The notes beneath the pieces are model-generated. The model ran no database searches and was not told where the DNA came from. It worked only from the letters and a program-made list of their open reading frames with translations. Shown piece after piece: positions 46,612 to 55,334 of a DNA stretch of 64,000 bases. The position numbers were made by a program, and so were the translations under genes. The stretch is from contig LR026961.1 in assembly GCA_900498135.1 (NCBI GenBank), positions 3,578,010-3,642,009 on the forward strand, read 5' to 3'. How positions within the stretch are numbered: the stretch's first letter is position 1; each line of letters opens with the position of its first letter. This DNA comes from an uncultured Desulfatiglans sp. (GTDB lineage: Bacteria; Desulfobacterota; DSM-4660; Desulfatiglandales; Desulfatiglandaceae).

Positions 46612-47853
46612 ATGGACGTGGGAGAAAAACCCTTGAGAAAAGAGATCACTGCCGGCAAGATCCTCAAGAAGATCATGGCCGACCATTTTTATGAACTGGA
46701 TGCTGCAGCCAAGAGCCGCAGCCCGAAGATCGCCTGGTGCACCAGTGTCGGGCCGGCGGAGCTGCTGAGGGGGATGGGGTTTCTGGTTTATTTCCCCGAA
46801 AACCACGGCGCCATGCTGGGGGCCACCCGGATGGCGGCGGATTTGATCCCTTACGCGAACGCCGTCGGCTACTCCCCTGATATCTGTTCCTACCTGACCT
46901 CCGACATCGGATCCTACCTTCGGAAGCAGACGCCTCTCACCAAGGCGTACGGGATCGAATCGGTGCCGATGCCCGATGTCCTGGTCTTCAACACCAACCA
47001 GTGCCGGGATGTGCAGGATTGGTTCGCCTGGTATTCCCGGGAATTGAACGTGCCGCTGGTCGGCCTTTACACGCACCGCGACATCGGCCCCATCCACGAG
47101 TATGAGCTGGAGGACATCGCCCAGCAGATCCGCGACCTCATCCCGGCGCTCGAAGAGATTTCAGGGACCCGTTTCGACATGGACCGCTTCAAGGAGGCGC
47201 TCGCCCTGTCGAGGAGGACGTCGGAGCTTTGGCGGGCCTGCCTCGAGTCGGCGGCCGCGATCCCCTCGCCCTGGACCTTCTTCGATGCCACCATCCACAT
47301 GGGCCCCGCGGTGGTGGCACGCGGTACCCAGGCGGCGGTCGACTACTATGAACTGCTCCTGAAAGAGCTGCAGGAGCGGGCGGCGAACAAGGTGGCGGCG
47401 GTCGAAGGCGAGCGCCACCGGATCTATTGGGAGGGGATGCCGATCTGGGGCAAGTTGAGGCCGCTCTCCGATCAGTTCGCCTCCCTGAAGACCTGTGTCG
47501 TGGCCTCGACTTACTGCAACAGCTGGATCTTCGATCAACTGGACCCGAACGAGCCTTTTTTGAGCATGGCGCGCGCCTATACGGAGCTTTTCATCGTCCG
47601 CGACGAGCCTTACAAGGAGGCCTATATCCGGGAAGCGCATGAGCGGTTCCAGTTCGACGGCATCCTGTTCCACGACGCCAAGACCTGCCCCAACAACTCC
47701 AATAACCGCTACGGCATGCCCGAGAGGCTGAGCCGGAATCTGGGGATCCCCGTTCTGACGATCAACGGCGATCTCAACGACCTGCGCTGCTACAGCGAGG
47801 AGCAGACGAAGACCAATATCGAGGCTTTTATCGAGCAGTTGGAAGAGGATTGA
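46612..47853 (+). CDS. 2-hydroxyacyl-CoA dehydratase / benzoyl-CoA reductase family subunit (HgdB/BcrB-like)
   Basis: A 413-residue protein of the HgdB/BcrB/FldB family, oxygen-sensitive subunits that bind an iron-sulfur cluster near the acyl-CoA. YWEGMPIWGKLRPLSDQF and HDAKTCPNNSNNRYGMPERL are family-like stretches. Cysteines at 43, 92, 131, 295, 302, 359 and 393 are cluster-ligand candidates. These enzymes normally use two related subunits, but only one is encoded here, next to a single activase. It may be homodimeric, pair with a subunit encoded elsewhere, or belong to the double-cubane-cluster protein branch (YjiM-like). It is followed after three bases by the activase gene. Confidence 0.83.
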   Translation: MDVGEKPLRKEITAGKILKKIMADHFYELDAAAKSRSPKIAWCTSVGPAELLRGMGFLVYFPENHGAMLGATRMAADLIPYANAVGYSPDICSYLTSDIGSYLRKQTPLTKAYGIESVPMPDVLVFNTNQCRDVQDWFAWYSRELNVPLVGLYTHRDIGPIHEYELEDIAQQIRDLIPALEEISGTRFDMDRFKEALALSRRTSELWRACLESAAAIPSPWTFFDATIHMGPAVVARGTQAAVDYYELLLKELQERAANKVAAVEGERHRIYWEGMPIWGKLRPLSDQFASLKTCVVASTYCNSWIFDQLDPNEPFLSMARAYTELFIVRDEPYKEAYIREAHERFQFDGILFHDAKTCPNNSNNRYGMPERLSRNLGIPVLTINGDLNDLRCYSEEQTKTNIEAFIEQLEED

Positions 47854-47856
47854 GCG

Positions 47857-48630
47857 TTGGGAGGAATCTTTGCGGGTGTGGATGTCGGGGCCTCCCGCAC
47901 CAAAGTGGCCCTGCTGGATGAGGATCGGAAGCTGATCGGCAAAGCTGTCTTGAAATCGGGCACGGATTTTTCGCGCACGGCCGAGACAGGGTTGTCGGAG
48001 GCGCTGGAGGAGGCCGGATGCGGGCGGCCGGATATCCGAGGGTGTGTATCCACCGGATACGGCCGGAAAAACGTCACGTTCCACGACGACACCAAGACCG
48101 AGATCAGCTGCCACGCGAAGGGCTGTTTCCACTATTTTCCGATGGCCGTCACCATCATCGACATCGGCGGCCAGGACAACAAGGTCATCAAGCTGGACGA
48201 TCACGGCCGGCGGGTCAGTTTCAAGATGAACCGCAAGTGCGCCGCGGGGACGGGGGCCTTTCTGGAAGAGATGTCGGCCAGGCTCGATATTCCTCTGGAG
48301 GAGATGAACGGGCTTGCGGAGGCCTCCACGGATATGGTCGAACTGGGCAGTTATTGCACCGTTTTTTCGGCCACGGAAGTGCTGGAGAAGATCCGGCAGG
48401 GGAAAAAAGTCCCGGACATCGTCAAGGGGCTTTTTTTTTCGGTCCTGAAGCGGGTGCTCGAGATGGATTCCTTGACGGAGCGGGTTGTCATGACCGGCGG
48501 GGTCGTAGCACACAATCCTTACCTCGTGAAGATGCTGGAGGAGCTGGTGGACCGGGAGATCCTGGTGCCGCCGTTTCCACAGCTGACCGGTGCGGTGGGG
48601 GCGGCCCTGTTCGCGCTGGAGGCCGCTTAG
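47857..48630 (+). CDS. Acyl-CoA dehydratase activase (HgdC/BcrD-like ATPase)
   Basis: A 257-residue ASKHA-fold ATPase that injects an electron into its partner at the cost of ATP. The phosphate-1 loop is AGVDVGASRTKVAL, then IDIGGQDNKVIKL for phosphate-2 and MTGGVVAHNPYLV for the adenosine motif. Cys128 (RKCAAGTGAF) and Cys167 (GSYCTVF) match the two cysteines that hold the shared [4Fe-4S] cluster of the HgdC homodimer. The start is a TTG at 47857, three bases after the upstream stop, with GAGGATTG as a weak site, so translational coupling is likely. The TAG stop abuts a repeat copy. Confidence 0.92.
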   Translation: MGGIFAGVDVGASRTKVALLDEDRKLIGKAVLKSGTDFSRTAETGLSEALEEAGCGRPDIRGCVSTGYGRKNVTFHDDTKTEISCHAKGCFHYFPMAVTIIDIGGQDNKVIKLDDHGRRVSFKMNRKCAAGTGAFLEEMSARLDIPLEEMNGLAEASTDMVELGSYCTVFSATEVLEKIRQGKKVPDIVKGLFFSVLKRVLEMDSLTERVVMTGGVVAHNPYLVKMLEELVDREILVPPFPQLTGAVGAALFALEAA

Positions 48631-48845
48631 TTTCCGATTCGGAAATGAGGACTGTTCTTCACACCGTTCGCGTGCCGAGCTTCACACGAGAAGACACCGG
48701 CCAGGCGTCCTGCGGCTGTCTCAGGGCAGGCCTATCATCATTCCGGGTTGGGGCCGGCCCGGCGCTGTTGGCTGGGAAGAAGACCTGCAGCCGTCTGCAG
48801 GACACGGCTGAAGGCCGTGTAAAAACTCCGCGCTTTCAGGTGGAA
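48631..48845 (-). repeat. Decayed long-form repeat copy, flush with a TAG stop codon
   Basis: Directly after the activase TAG comes TTTCCGATTCGGAAATGAGGA, the second arm of the minus-orientation element. It is followed by a degraded extra module (TTCACACC...GCGTGCCGAGC) and CCTGCAGCCGTCTGCAGG in place of the core. Beyond the first 25 bases the match is weak. It fills most of the gap before the acyl-CoA ligase gene. Confidence 0.55.
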
Positions 48846-48877
48846 GCGAAATGAAACGATAGGGGGAGGTTTGCACA

Positions 48878-50458
48878 ATGACGAGAAGCAAGTGGATGCA
48901 CATGGGTACCATCTTGAAGATGAATGCCTACAACTATCCCGACAAGTTGGGATGGCAGGACCGCAACAAGGAATTCACCTTCAAGCAATGGAACGAGCGC
49001 GCCTGCCGGTTCGCGAACGGGTTGGTCAAGCTCGGGGTGGGGCATAAGGACACCTTTTCGGTGATCGCTTACAACAGAGGGGAATGGATGGATATCTACG
49101 CCGGCTGCGCCAAAGGCGGACAGGTGGTGGTTCCCGTCATGTTCAGGTTGGCCGGACCCGAAATCGAGTTCATCGCGAATCACTCGGAGAGCAAGGCGTT
49201 CATCGTGGAGGCCCCCTTCGTGGATCTGATCAACAGCATCCGCGATAAGCTCTCGGTCCCCAAAGGGAACTACATCTACCTGGGCGATGGGCCTGCCCCC
49301 GAAGGGTATATCGCCTTCGAGGAATGGCTGGCGGCCTCCTCGCCGGAAGAGCCGGATTGGGTGGTGGATGCCGACGACATCTGGACCATCATGTACACCT
49401 CGGGGACGACCGGCCGCCCCAAGGGCGTCATGAAGACCCACGAGAGCTTCATGGCGATGTACTATCTGAACCTGGTTAACATGGGCGTCCGGCCGACCGA
49501 CAAGGTGATGCTGGTGATGCCGATGTGCCATGTCAACTCCATCTATTATTCATTCCCGTACACGCTCATCACGGCGCCCGTGTTCGTCAACAACATGGTG
49601 AGCTTCGACCCCGAAGATCTCCTGCGGACGATCGAAAAGTACAAGATCACCTTCACCTCCCTGGTGCCTACGCATTACATCATGATGCTGGCGCTGCCCG
49701 ACGAGGTCAAAAACAGCATCGACGTCTCTTCCATCCGGCAGTTGCTGATTTCGTCCGCACCCGCTCGGAAAGATCTCAAGGTCGCGATCATGGAATATTT
49801 CAAGAACGCCGAGCTGTGGGAGGCGTATGGCAGCACCGAAGGTGGCCTGGTAACGCTCCTGAGGCCCGAAGACCAGTTCAAGAAGCTCGGTTCGATCGGC
49901 AAGGAGATCTTCGGTACGGACCGCATCCGGATCCTGGATGAAGACCGCAACGAGGTGCCGGACGGCGAGGTGGGCGAACTCTTTTACCGCACCCCGATGC
50001 TCTTCAAGGAGTACCTGAAGGAGCCCGAAAAGACCAAGGAGGCCTTTTTCGAGGGGTGGTCCTCGGCCGGCGATATGGTCCGGCGCGACGAGGACGGTTA
50101 CTACGCCCTGGTCGACCGCAAGGCCAACATGATCATCACCGGCGGCGAAAATGTTTATCCCTCCGAGGTCGAAAATGTGGTCGGATCGCACGACGCGGTG
50201 AAGGATGTGGCCATCATCGGGATCCCGGACGAAAAATGGGGAGAAACCATCAAGGCTGTGGTCGTTCTACACGCGGGATACGAGCCGTCCCCGGATCTGG
50301 CCAAGGAGATCATGGACTTCTGCAAAGGTAGACTTGCAGGTTTCAAGCGGCCGAAGAGCGTCGATTTCATCGCCGATGACCAGATGCCGAGAACCCCGAC
50401 GGGTAAGATCCTGCACCGGATCCTGCGGGAAAAATACGGGAAATGGAGCGACGCCTGA
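48878..50458 (+). CDS. AMP-dependent acyl-CoA synthetase/ligase
   Basis: A 526-residue ANL-superfamily ligase that activates a carboxylic acid as its CoA thioester. P-loop YTSGTTGRPKGVMKTH, A5 motif LWEAYGSTEGG, SAGDMVRRDEDGYYALVDRKANMIITGGENVYPSEVE for the hinge, and PRTPTGKILHRILRE with catalytic Lys510. The sequence is closer to medium- or long-chain and aromatic acyl ligases than to Acs. The ATG follows GGGGGAGG. Lying between the dehydratase/activase pair and a thiolase-like gene in the same direction, it probably supplies the CoA ester used by that set. Confidence 0.92.
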   Translation: MTRSKWMHMGTILKMNAYNYPDKLGWQDRNKEFTFKQWNERACRFANGLVKLGVGHKDTFSVIAYNRGEWMDIYAGCAKGGQVVVPVMFRLAGPEIEFIANHSESKAFIVEAPFVDLINSIRDKLSVPKGNYIYLGDGPAPEGYIAFEEWLAASSPEEPDWVVDADDIWTIMYTSGTTGRPKGVMKTHESFMAMYYLNLVNMGVRPTDKVMLVMPMCHVNSIYYSFPYTLITAPVFVNNMVSFDPEDLLRTIEKYKITFTSLVPTHYIMMLALPDEVKNSIDVSSIRQLLISSAPARKDLKVAIMEYFKNAELWEAYGSTEGGLVTLLRPEDQFKKLGSIGKEIFGTDRIRILDEDRNEVPDGEVGELFYRTPMLFKEYLKEPEKTKEAFFEGWSSAGDMVRRDEDGYYALVDRKANMIITGGENVYPSEVENVVGSHDAVKDVAIIGIPDEKWGETIKAVVVLHAGYEPSPDLAKEIMDFCKGRLAGFKRPKSVDFIADDQMPRTPTGKILHRILREKYGKWSDA

Positions 50459-50519
50459 TCCAAGACCGGCAGGGGGAGCAGACAAAGAGCGGCCGGTATG
50501 GCTGAAGCTGTTGAACTTG

Positions 50520-50694
50520 TATCCATCCGGAAATGATTTTCCGGTAGAATTCCGTTTCCAATCCGGAAAGGGGAATTTTTGGCCGATATCAAGGAAATCA
50601 AGCGTTTGCGCGGAGGCGACCTGCAGGTCGCCGCACAAGCAAACGGGCAGATTGACGCCGAGATTGGCCAAAAAGACCATTTCCGGATGGAAAC
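50520..50694 (-). mobile_element. Short-form nested-palindrome element (175 bp) flanked by GAACTTG direct repeats
   Basis: A well-preserved short copy in minus orientation, from TATCCATCCGGAAATGATTTTCC through TTTCCAATCCGG, TTTTTGGCCGATATC, central GGCGACC-TGCA-GGTCGCC and GATTGGCCAAAAAG to CATTTCCGGATGGAAAC. GAACTTG occurs at 50513-50519 and at 50695-50701. It separates the ligase from the thiolase-like gene and may attenuate transcription between them. Confidence 0.85.
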
Positions 50695-50734
50695 GAACTT
50701 GCACCATCATGGCGTCACCTCGAGCGAGGGGGGC

Positions 50735-50793
50735 GAAAATACCATTCCAGATGGAAACGGGCTTATGCCTGCCAATCATTTCCAGATGGACAC
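50735..50793. repeat. Remnants of repeat terminal arms
   Basis: GAAAATACCATTCCAGATGGAAAC and CAATCATTTCCAGATGGACACC are decayed versions of the CATTTCCGGATGGAAAC terminal arm without a core. They lie just upstream of the GGAGGG ribosome binding site of the thiolase-like gene, so they may be the scar of an older insertion. Confidence 0.5.
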
Positions 50794-50817
50794 CAATCAA
50801 TCGGGAGGGTTTATATC

Positions 50818-52008
50818 ATGTTGAAGAAAGCGTTTATTCCTTACAAGGGCTATTACTCGACCCCGTTCTGCCGCTGGCAGGGCAGCATGGCCAATGAGAA
50901 CGCCATTTCACTGGCCGCCAACACCGCCAAGCGATGGCTGGCGCAGAAGAACTGGGATCCGAAGATGTACGAATACCTGGTCTTTGGAAATACCATCGGC
51001 CAGCACCACCAGTTTTACGCGAGCCCCTGGGCCGCAGCTCTCATGGGAGCGGCCGCAACCCCCGGGCTGATCCTGAGCCAGGCCTGCACCACGTCGATGA
51101 CTTGCATCTTCACGGCTGCAATGGGCGTCGAGGCCGGATGGTACAGCGTGGCTTCCGCGCTCATGACGGACCGCTGCTCCAATGGACCCCACACGATTTG
51201 GCCCAACCCGATGGGACCGGGTGGAGAGGTCATTTCGGAGAACTGGATGATGGATAACTTCAACAGCGATCCGAATGTCGGCCTCAAGATGGTCGAAACC
51301 GCGGAAAACGTGGCCAAAGAAGGCGGGTTCACCAAAGAACAGTGCGACGAACTGACCCTCAGGCGGTACGAGCAGTACAACGAATCGCTCGCCAATGACC
51401 GGGAATTCCAGAAGCGTTACATGTTCCCCGCGGAGGTGGTCATCTCGAAGAAGAAGAGCCTCATGATCGAGGAAGACGAGGGCATCACGCCTACGACCAA
51501 AGAGGGGCTGGCCAAGCTGAAGCCCGTCATCCCGGGCGGCGTCCACAGCTTCGGCGCCCAGACGCACCCCGCCGACGGCAACTGCATGGTGACCGTCACC
51601 ACGGAGGCCAAGGCAAAGGAGCTCAGCGCCGACCCCGCGGTCAGCATCCAGGTGGTCTCGGGCGGCTATTCCCGTGAGCGTCCGGGGTACATGGCCGCCG
51701 CACCGGTTCCCGCCGCTCGTCTGGCGCTCGAGAAGGCCGGTCTCAAGATCGAGGACATCAAGGTCATCAAGACCCATAACCCGTTTATCGTGAACGACCT
51801 CTATATGAGTCGGCAGATGGGCCTCGATCCGTTCAAGTATAACAACTATGGCTGCTCGCTCGTCTACGGCCACCCGCAGGGACCGACCGCGGGCCGCATC
51901 ATCATCGAGGGGATCGAAGAGACGGTCAAACTCGGGGGCGGCTACTTCCTCTGGGCCGGCTGCGCAGCGGGTGACACGGGCGGTTCGTTGATTCTCAAGA
52001 TCTCGTAA
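50818..52008 (+). CDS. Thiolase family protein (divergent acetyl-CoA acetyltransferase)
   Basis: A 396-residue thiolase-fold protein. The acyl-accepting Cys90 sits in SQACTTSMTCIF. His352 is in YGHPQGPTAGR, matching the catalytic His of the GHP-x-G motif. Cys382 lies in AGCAAGDTGGSL, where classical thiolases have C-x-G-G-G-x-G. All three catalytic positions are thus filled, but the last loop and the long middle region (GWYSVASALMTDRCSNGPHTIWPNP) are atypical, so the substrate is probably not acetoacetyl-CoA. The ATG follows GGAGGG. It is the last gene of the dehydratase-activase-ligase set and ends before a clear terminator. Confidence 0.83.
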   Translation: MLKKAFIPYKGYYSTPFCRWQGSMANENAISLAANTAKRWLAQKNWDPKMYEYLVFGNTIGQHHQFYASPWAAALMGAAATPGLILSQACTTSMTCIFTAAMGVEAGWYSVASALMTDRCSNGPHTIWPNPMGPGGEVISENWMMDNFNSDPNVGLKMVETAENVAKEGGFTKEQCDELTLRRYEQYNESLANDREFQKRYMFPAEVVISKKKSLMIEEDEGITPTTKEGLAKLKPVIPGGVHSFGAQTHPADGNCMVTVTTEAKAKELSADPAVSIQVVSGGYSRERPGYMAAAPVPAARLALEKAGLKIEDIKVIKTHNPFIVNDLYMSRQMGLDPFKYNNYGCSLVYGHPQGPTAGRIIIEGIEETVKLGGGYFLWAGCAAGDTGGSLILKIS

Positions 52009-52047
52009 CCCGCCCTTTAGTTGACCTTCAGTCTTCAATTTGTTATG

Positions 52048-52085
52048 AAAGATCGTCCCTCTCGAAGGGGGGCGGTCTTTTTTTT
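52048..52085 (+). terminator. Rho-independent terminator after the thiolase-like gene
   Basis: AAAGATCGTCCC (52048-52059) pairs over 12 bases, including two G-U pairs, with GGGGCGGTCTTT (52069-52080). A nine-base loop separates them, and a T-run continues to 52085. It begins 39 bases after the stop codon and closes the 46-52 kb gene set. Confidence 0.88.
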
Positions 52086-52168
52086 GAACCTCTGATCGAA
52101 AATCGACCGGCACGGCATGGAGCACGCGGACCTTTCCGATCGTTGGAAGGGGGTGGATCCCGATTTAG

Positions 52169-52393
52169 TTTCCATCCGGAAATGATTTTCCGGTAGAACC
52201 CAGTTTCCAATCCGGAAATGAGGATTTTTTTTACACGCTGCGCGTGCTCAGTCCCACCCCTGCGGGGCGGGTCCCGGTTTGGCCAATATCAAGGAAATCA
52301 AGCGTTTGCGCGGAGGCGACCTGGTGGTCGCCGCACAAGCAAACGTGCAGATTGACGCCGAGATTGGCCAAAAAGACCATTTCCGGATGGAAA
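52169..52393 (-). mobile_element. Long-form nested-palindrome element (225 bp) flanked by CGATTTAG direct repeats
   Basis: A well-preserved minus-orientation long copy. TTTCCATCCGGAAATGATTTTCC, TTTCCAATCCGGAAATGAGG, the extra module (TTTACACGCTGCGCGTGCTC; CCCACCCCTGCGGGGCGGG), GGCCAATATC, central GGCGACC-TGGT-GGTCGCC, GATTGGCCAAAAAG and CATTTCCGGATGGAAA. CGATTTAG is at 52161-52168 and 52394-52401. Nothing else is visible between the terminator and the next gene. Confidence 0.9.
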
Positions 52394-52512
52394 CGATTTA
52401 GCTGCGGCGGGAAGGAGCCCCGGGTCCATGCATGCGATTCGGCATCGGGCACGGAGTGAGAGGGGGTTGGCTTGTTTTTTGGGGGAAATCCGTATTTGAG
52501 GTTCGGCGCGCC

Positions 52513-54192
52513 ATGATGAAAATGGTGATCTTCCAGTCCCTGGGGGGATTGGGGCTGTTCCTTTTCGGCATGAAGATCATGTCGGAAGGGCTTCAACGCG
52601 TGGCCGGCAGCAAAATGCGGCAGATATTGGGCCTCGTTTCCAATAACCGGGTGATCGGCTGTCTGGTGGGGACGGGTGTCACGAGCGTGATCCAGAGTTC
52701 GAGTGCGATGACGGTCATGCTGGTCGGGTTCGTAGACGCGGGCCTCATGACGCTGCGCCAGGCCATTGGCGTCATCCTCGGGGCGAACATCGGGACGACG
52801 GTCACGGCGCAGCTGATCGCGTTCAAGATCGAGGACTATGCGCTGCCGGCCGTTGCTCTGGGCGTGCTGCTGAAGTTTTTCATCGGCCGGAAGAAATGGC
52901 GTTATGTTGGGGACGTCCTGTTGGGATTCGGGTTGGTCTTTTTCGGGCTGAGCCTCATGAAGACCGGCTTCGCTCCGCTCCGCACCAACCCGACCTTCAT
53001 CGCCTTTTTCACCAAGTTCCAGGCCGACACGCTCGTTGGGATCATGCTCTGCGTCCTGGCCGGTGCGGCCCTCACGATGATCCTGCAGAGTTCCAGCGCG
53101 ACGGTGGGCATCACCATGGCCCTGGCGAGCCAGGGGCTGCTGAGCTTCGAGGCGAGCGTCGCCCTCATCCTGGGGGAAAACGTCGGTACGACGGTGACCG
53201 CACAGCTGGCGGCGGTCGGTGCGAGCGACACGGCGCGTGAGACGGCGATGGCGCACAGCCTGTTCAACGTGTTGGGCGTTTTGAACATCATTCTGATCTT
53301 TCCCTACTTTGTGGACCTCGTGTCTTGGGCTACCTCTCTGATGTTCGAGGAGGGCGGAGCCCGACTGCTGGTCGATGGCGAATACCCTTATGTCGCCCGC
53401 TATATCGCCAATGCGCACACGCTGTTCAATGTCGTGAATGCCGTCGTCTTCCTGGGGCTGCTGCCATATCTCGTGCGGGCCGCCGTCTGGCTGACCCCGG
53501 GCAAGGCCAAAGAAGATGTGATGGAGGAGATGCACCACGTCAAGTACCTCGACAGCCGTTTCGTCGAGACCCCTTCGGTCGCCATCGGACAGGCGCGTGC
53601 GGAGACCATTCGAATGGGCGAGATCGTCGAGGTCATGTACAACGACGTGGTGAACTGTTTGAAAGACCGGCAGATGGGAGAGTTGTCCAAGTGGCGGAAA
53701 CGCGAGGACGCCGTGGACATTCTGCAGAAAGAGATCACTCAGTTTCTCGTACGGGTTGTCCAGGGCCCGATTACGCCCGAAGAGTCGAAAGAGGTCAATT
53801 CGTTGATCCGCATGGTCAACAACTTCGAGCGCATGGGGGATGCTGTCGAGAACCTCGCGGAACTCATTCAGGAGCTGATTGAGCAGGATCTCCATCTTTC
53901 CGAGGGCGGCCTGTACGATTACCAGGTGATTTCGGATGAGGCGAGGCGTTTCATCCGATTGGTCATCGAGGCCATGAAAAAGGATGACAAGACGGTCATG
54001 GGCAGGGCGCAGGTCCTGGAAGACAGCATCAACAACATGCGCGAGGAGATGCGCGGCAATTACCTCATGCGCCTCCAAAGCGGTATCTGCACGGTGGATC
54101 CCGGTCTGATCCTGGTGGACATGCTGACGGCCTTCGAGAAGATCGGCGACTACTGTTACAACATTGCTCAGGCTGTGGCGGGAGTGAAATAG
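52513..54192 (+). CDS. Na/Pi cotransporter family protein with PhoU-like C-terminal domain
   Basis: A 559-residue membrane protein of the NptA/PNaS family. Two inverted repeats each carry the QSSS phosphate/Na+ motif (Gln61 in VIQSSSAM and Gln192 in ILQSSSAT) and a G-x-N-x-GTT motif (GANIGTT, GENVGTT). About eight to ten helices are followed by a cytoplasmic helical PhoU-like domain (about residues 370-555) with NNFERMGDAVENLAELIQE and AFEKIGDYCYNIAQAV. I start it at the ATG pair at 52513, just before the first helix. The frame is open to 52432, so a longer N-terminus is possible. It ends in TAG flush with a repeat element. It would take up phosphate driven by sodium. Confidence 0.9.
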   Translation: MMKMVIFQSLGGLGLFLFGMKIMSEGLQRVAGSKMRQILGLVSNNRVIGCLVGTGVTSVIQSSSAMTVMLVGFVDAGLMTLRQAIGVILGANIGTTVTAQLIAFKIEDYALPAVALGVLLKFFIGRKKWRYVGDVLLGFGLVFFGLSLMKTGFAPLRTNPTFIAFFTKFQADTLVGIMLCVLAGAALTMILQSSSATVGITMALASQGLLSFEASVALILGENVGTTVTAQLAAVGASDTARETAMAHSLFNVLGVLNIILIFPYFVDLVSWATSLMFEEGGARLLVDGEYPYVARYIANAHTLFNVVNAVVFLGLLPYLVRAAVWLTPGKAKEDVMEEMHHVKYLDSRFVETPSVAIGQARAETIRMGEIVEVMYNDVVNCLKDRQMGELSKWRKREDAVDILQKEITQFLVRVVQGPITPEESKEVNSLIRMVNNFERMGDAVENLAELIQELIEQDLHLSEGGLYDYQVISDEARRFIRLVIEAMKKDDKTVMGRAQVLEDSINNMREEMRGNYLMRLQSGICTVDPGLILVDMLTAFEKIGDYCYNIAQAVAGVK

Positions 54193-54328
54193 TTTTTAGC
54201 CGGAAATGGTCTTTTTTGCCCATCTCGGCTTCAATCTGCACGTTTGCTTGTGCGGCGACCTGCAGGTCGCCTCCGCACAAACGCTGGATTGACTTGATCT
54301 GGGCAAAAAATCCTCATTTCCGGCCTGG
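54193..54328 (+). repeat. Short repeat copy flush with the nptA-type stop codon, with compensated stem
   Basis: Starting on the base after TAG: TTTTTAGCCGGAAATGG, TTTTTTGCCCATCTC, CGTTTGCTTGTGCGGCGACC-TGCA-GGTCGCC, GATCTGGGCAAAAAA, CTCATTTCCGG. Compared with other copies both sides of the inner stem have changed together (TTGGCCAATC/GATATTGGCCAA to TTGCCCATC/GATCTGGGCAA), so pairing is kept. The rest of the 350-bp interval has no visible gene. Confidence 0.83.
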
Positions 54329-54544
54329 TATGATGTGGTGAGGGATTTGAGGCGGGAAAACTGGTGAGGTTCATCATTCTTCCCGGGCTGGACAATTGAT
54401 ACGGCTGGGTAATCCAACCCGTGGAGGGGTCATGTGATTGCCGGTTGGCTTGCGCGGGGGAGGATAGGGGTCGTGCCGGATGGCCCTCCGTGTAAGGGAA
54501 GACAGGGTGGCGCCGGATGGTGATTTCCGGGGGGAGGTTTGTGT

Positions 54545-55303
54545 TTGGATGAATTGATTCCGGATGGGAAGCAGGAGATGATGCAATCGGGACTTGAATC
54601 GAGAACGGAGTGCATTCGCTGCGGGCAGTGCTGCCTGAACAGCAGCCCCACTCTCCAAAAGGAGGACGCCCGCCTCGTGCTGGAGGGTCGGATCCCCTGG
54701 GAGGCCCTGTATACCGTCAGGGTCGGAGAACTGGTCCATGACCCGGTGGAGGGGCGCAGCGGCATCGCCGCCAAGGAAATGATCAAGCTCAAAGAGCGGG
54801 TGGAGGGAGGCGGGTGCGTTTTCTATGATGCGGAGGAGCGTGCCTGCCGCATTTACCCTTCGCGTCCGAGCCAGTGCTCAGCTCTGGCCTGCTGGGACCT
54901 CAGCGCGTTCATGCGTGTCTACGAGGGGCCGAAGGCCCAGCGTACGGATGTCATCGAGGATCCGAATCTTCTTCGTCTGATGGCCGAACACGAGGAGCGC
55001 TGCAACTACGAGGAGGTCGCGCACTGGGTCTGGGCCATTGAAGAGCAGGGTGAGGAGGCGGTCGGAGAATTGCTGAATCTCCTGCGCTTCGATCACGATT
55101 TGAGGCCCTTGGCCTCAAGGCGCTTGAACCTCGATGCCGCCTGGATGGATCTCCTTTTCGGGCGGCCCCTTGTCGAGACGATCGTGATGTTCGGTTTGGA
55201 GGTCAAAAGGGAGGCCGACGGCGCGTTCCTTCTGACAGCGCTTCCACGGGATCGCCGCGCAGAGGGCGGCTCCGGCGCCCGGAAGCCCCCAGCACGGGTT
55301 TGA
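54545..55303 (+). CDS. YkgJ family cysteine-cluster protein
   Basis: A ~252-residue protein with the YkgJ (CxxCxxCC) metal-binding module. TECIRCGQCCLNSSP starts it, and GGCVFYDAEERACRIYPSRPSQCSALACW completes the Cys set, which probably binds a zinc or Fe-S centre. The C-terminal ~120 residues are helical and end in a basic tail. The start is uncertain: a TTG at 54545 has GGGGAGG eight bases upstream, and an ATG pair at 54578/54581 with AGGAG is the alternative. The biochemical role of the family is not known. It converges with the universal stress protein gene. Confidence 0.82.
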   Translation: MDELIPDGKQEMMQSGLESRTECIRCGQCCLNSSPTLQKEDARLVLEGRIPWEALYTVRVGELVHDPVEGRSGIAAKEMIKLKERVEGGGCVFYDAEERACRIYPSRPSQCSALACWDLSAFMRVYEGPKAQRTDVIEDPNLLRLMAEHEERCNYEEVAHWVWAIEEQGEEAVGELLNLLRFDHDLRPLASRRLNLDAAWMDLLFGRPLVETIVMFGLEVKREADGAFLLTALPRDRRAEGGSGARKPPARV

Positions 55304-55334
55304 AGCCGCTCGATGGATAGCCTGCGCGTGGACC

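Noticed and set aside
52231..54078. A 615-codon minus-strand frame
   Set aside because: Antisense to the Na/Pi cotransporter and ending inside a repeat element. Composition only.
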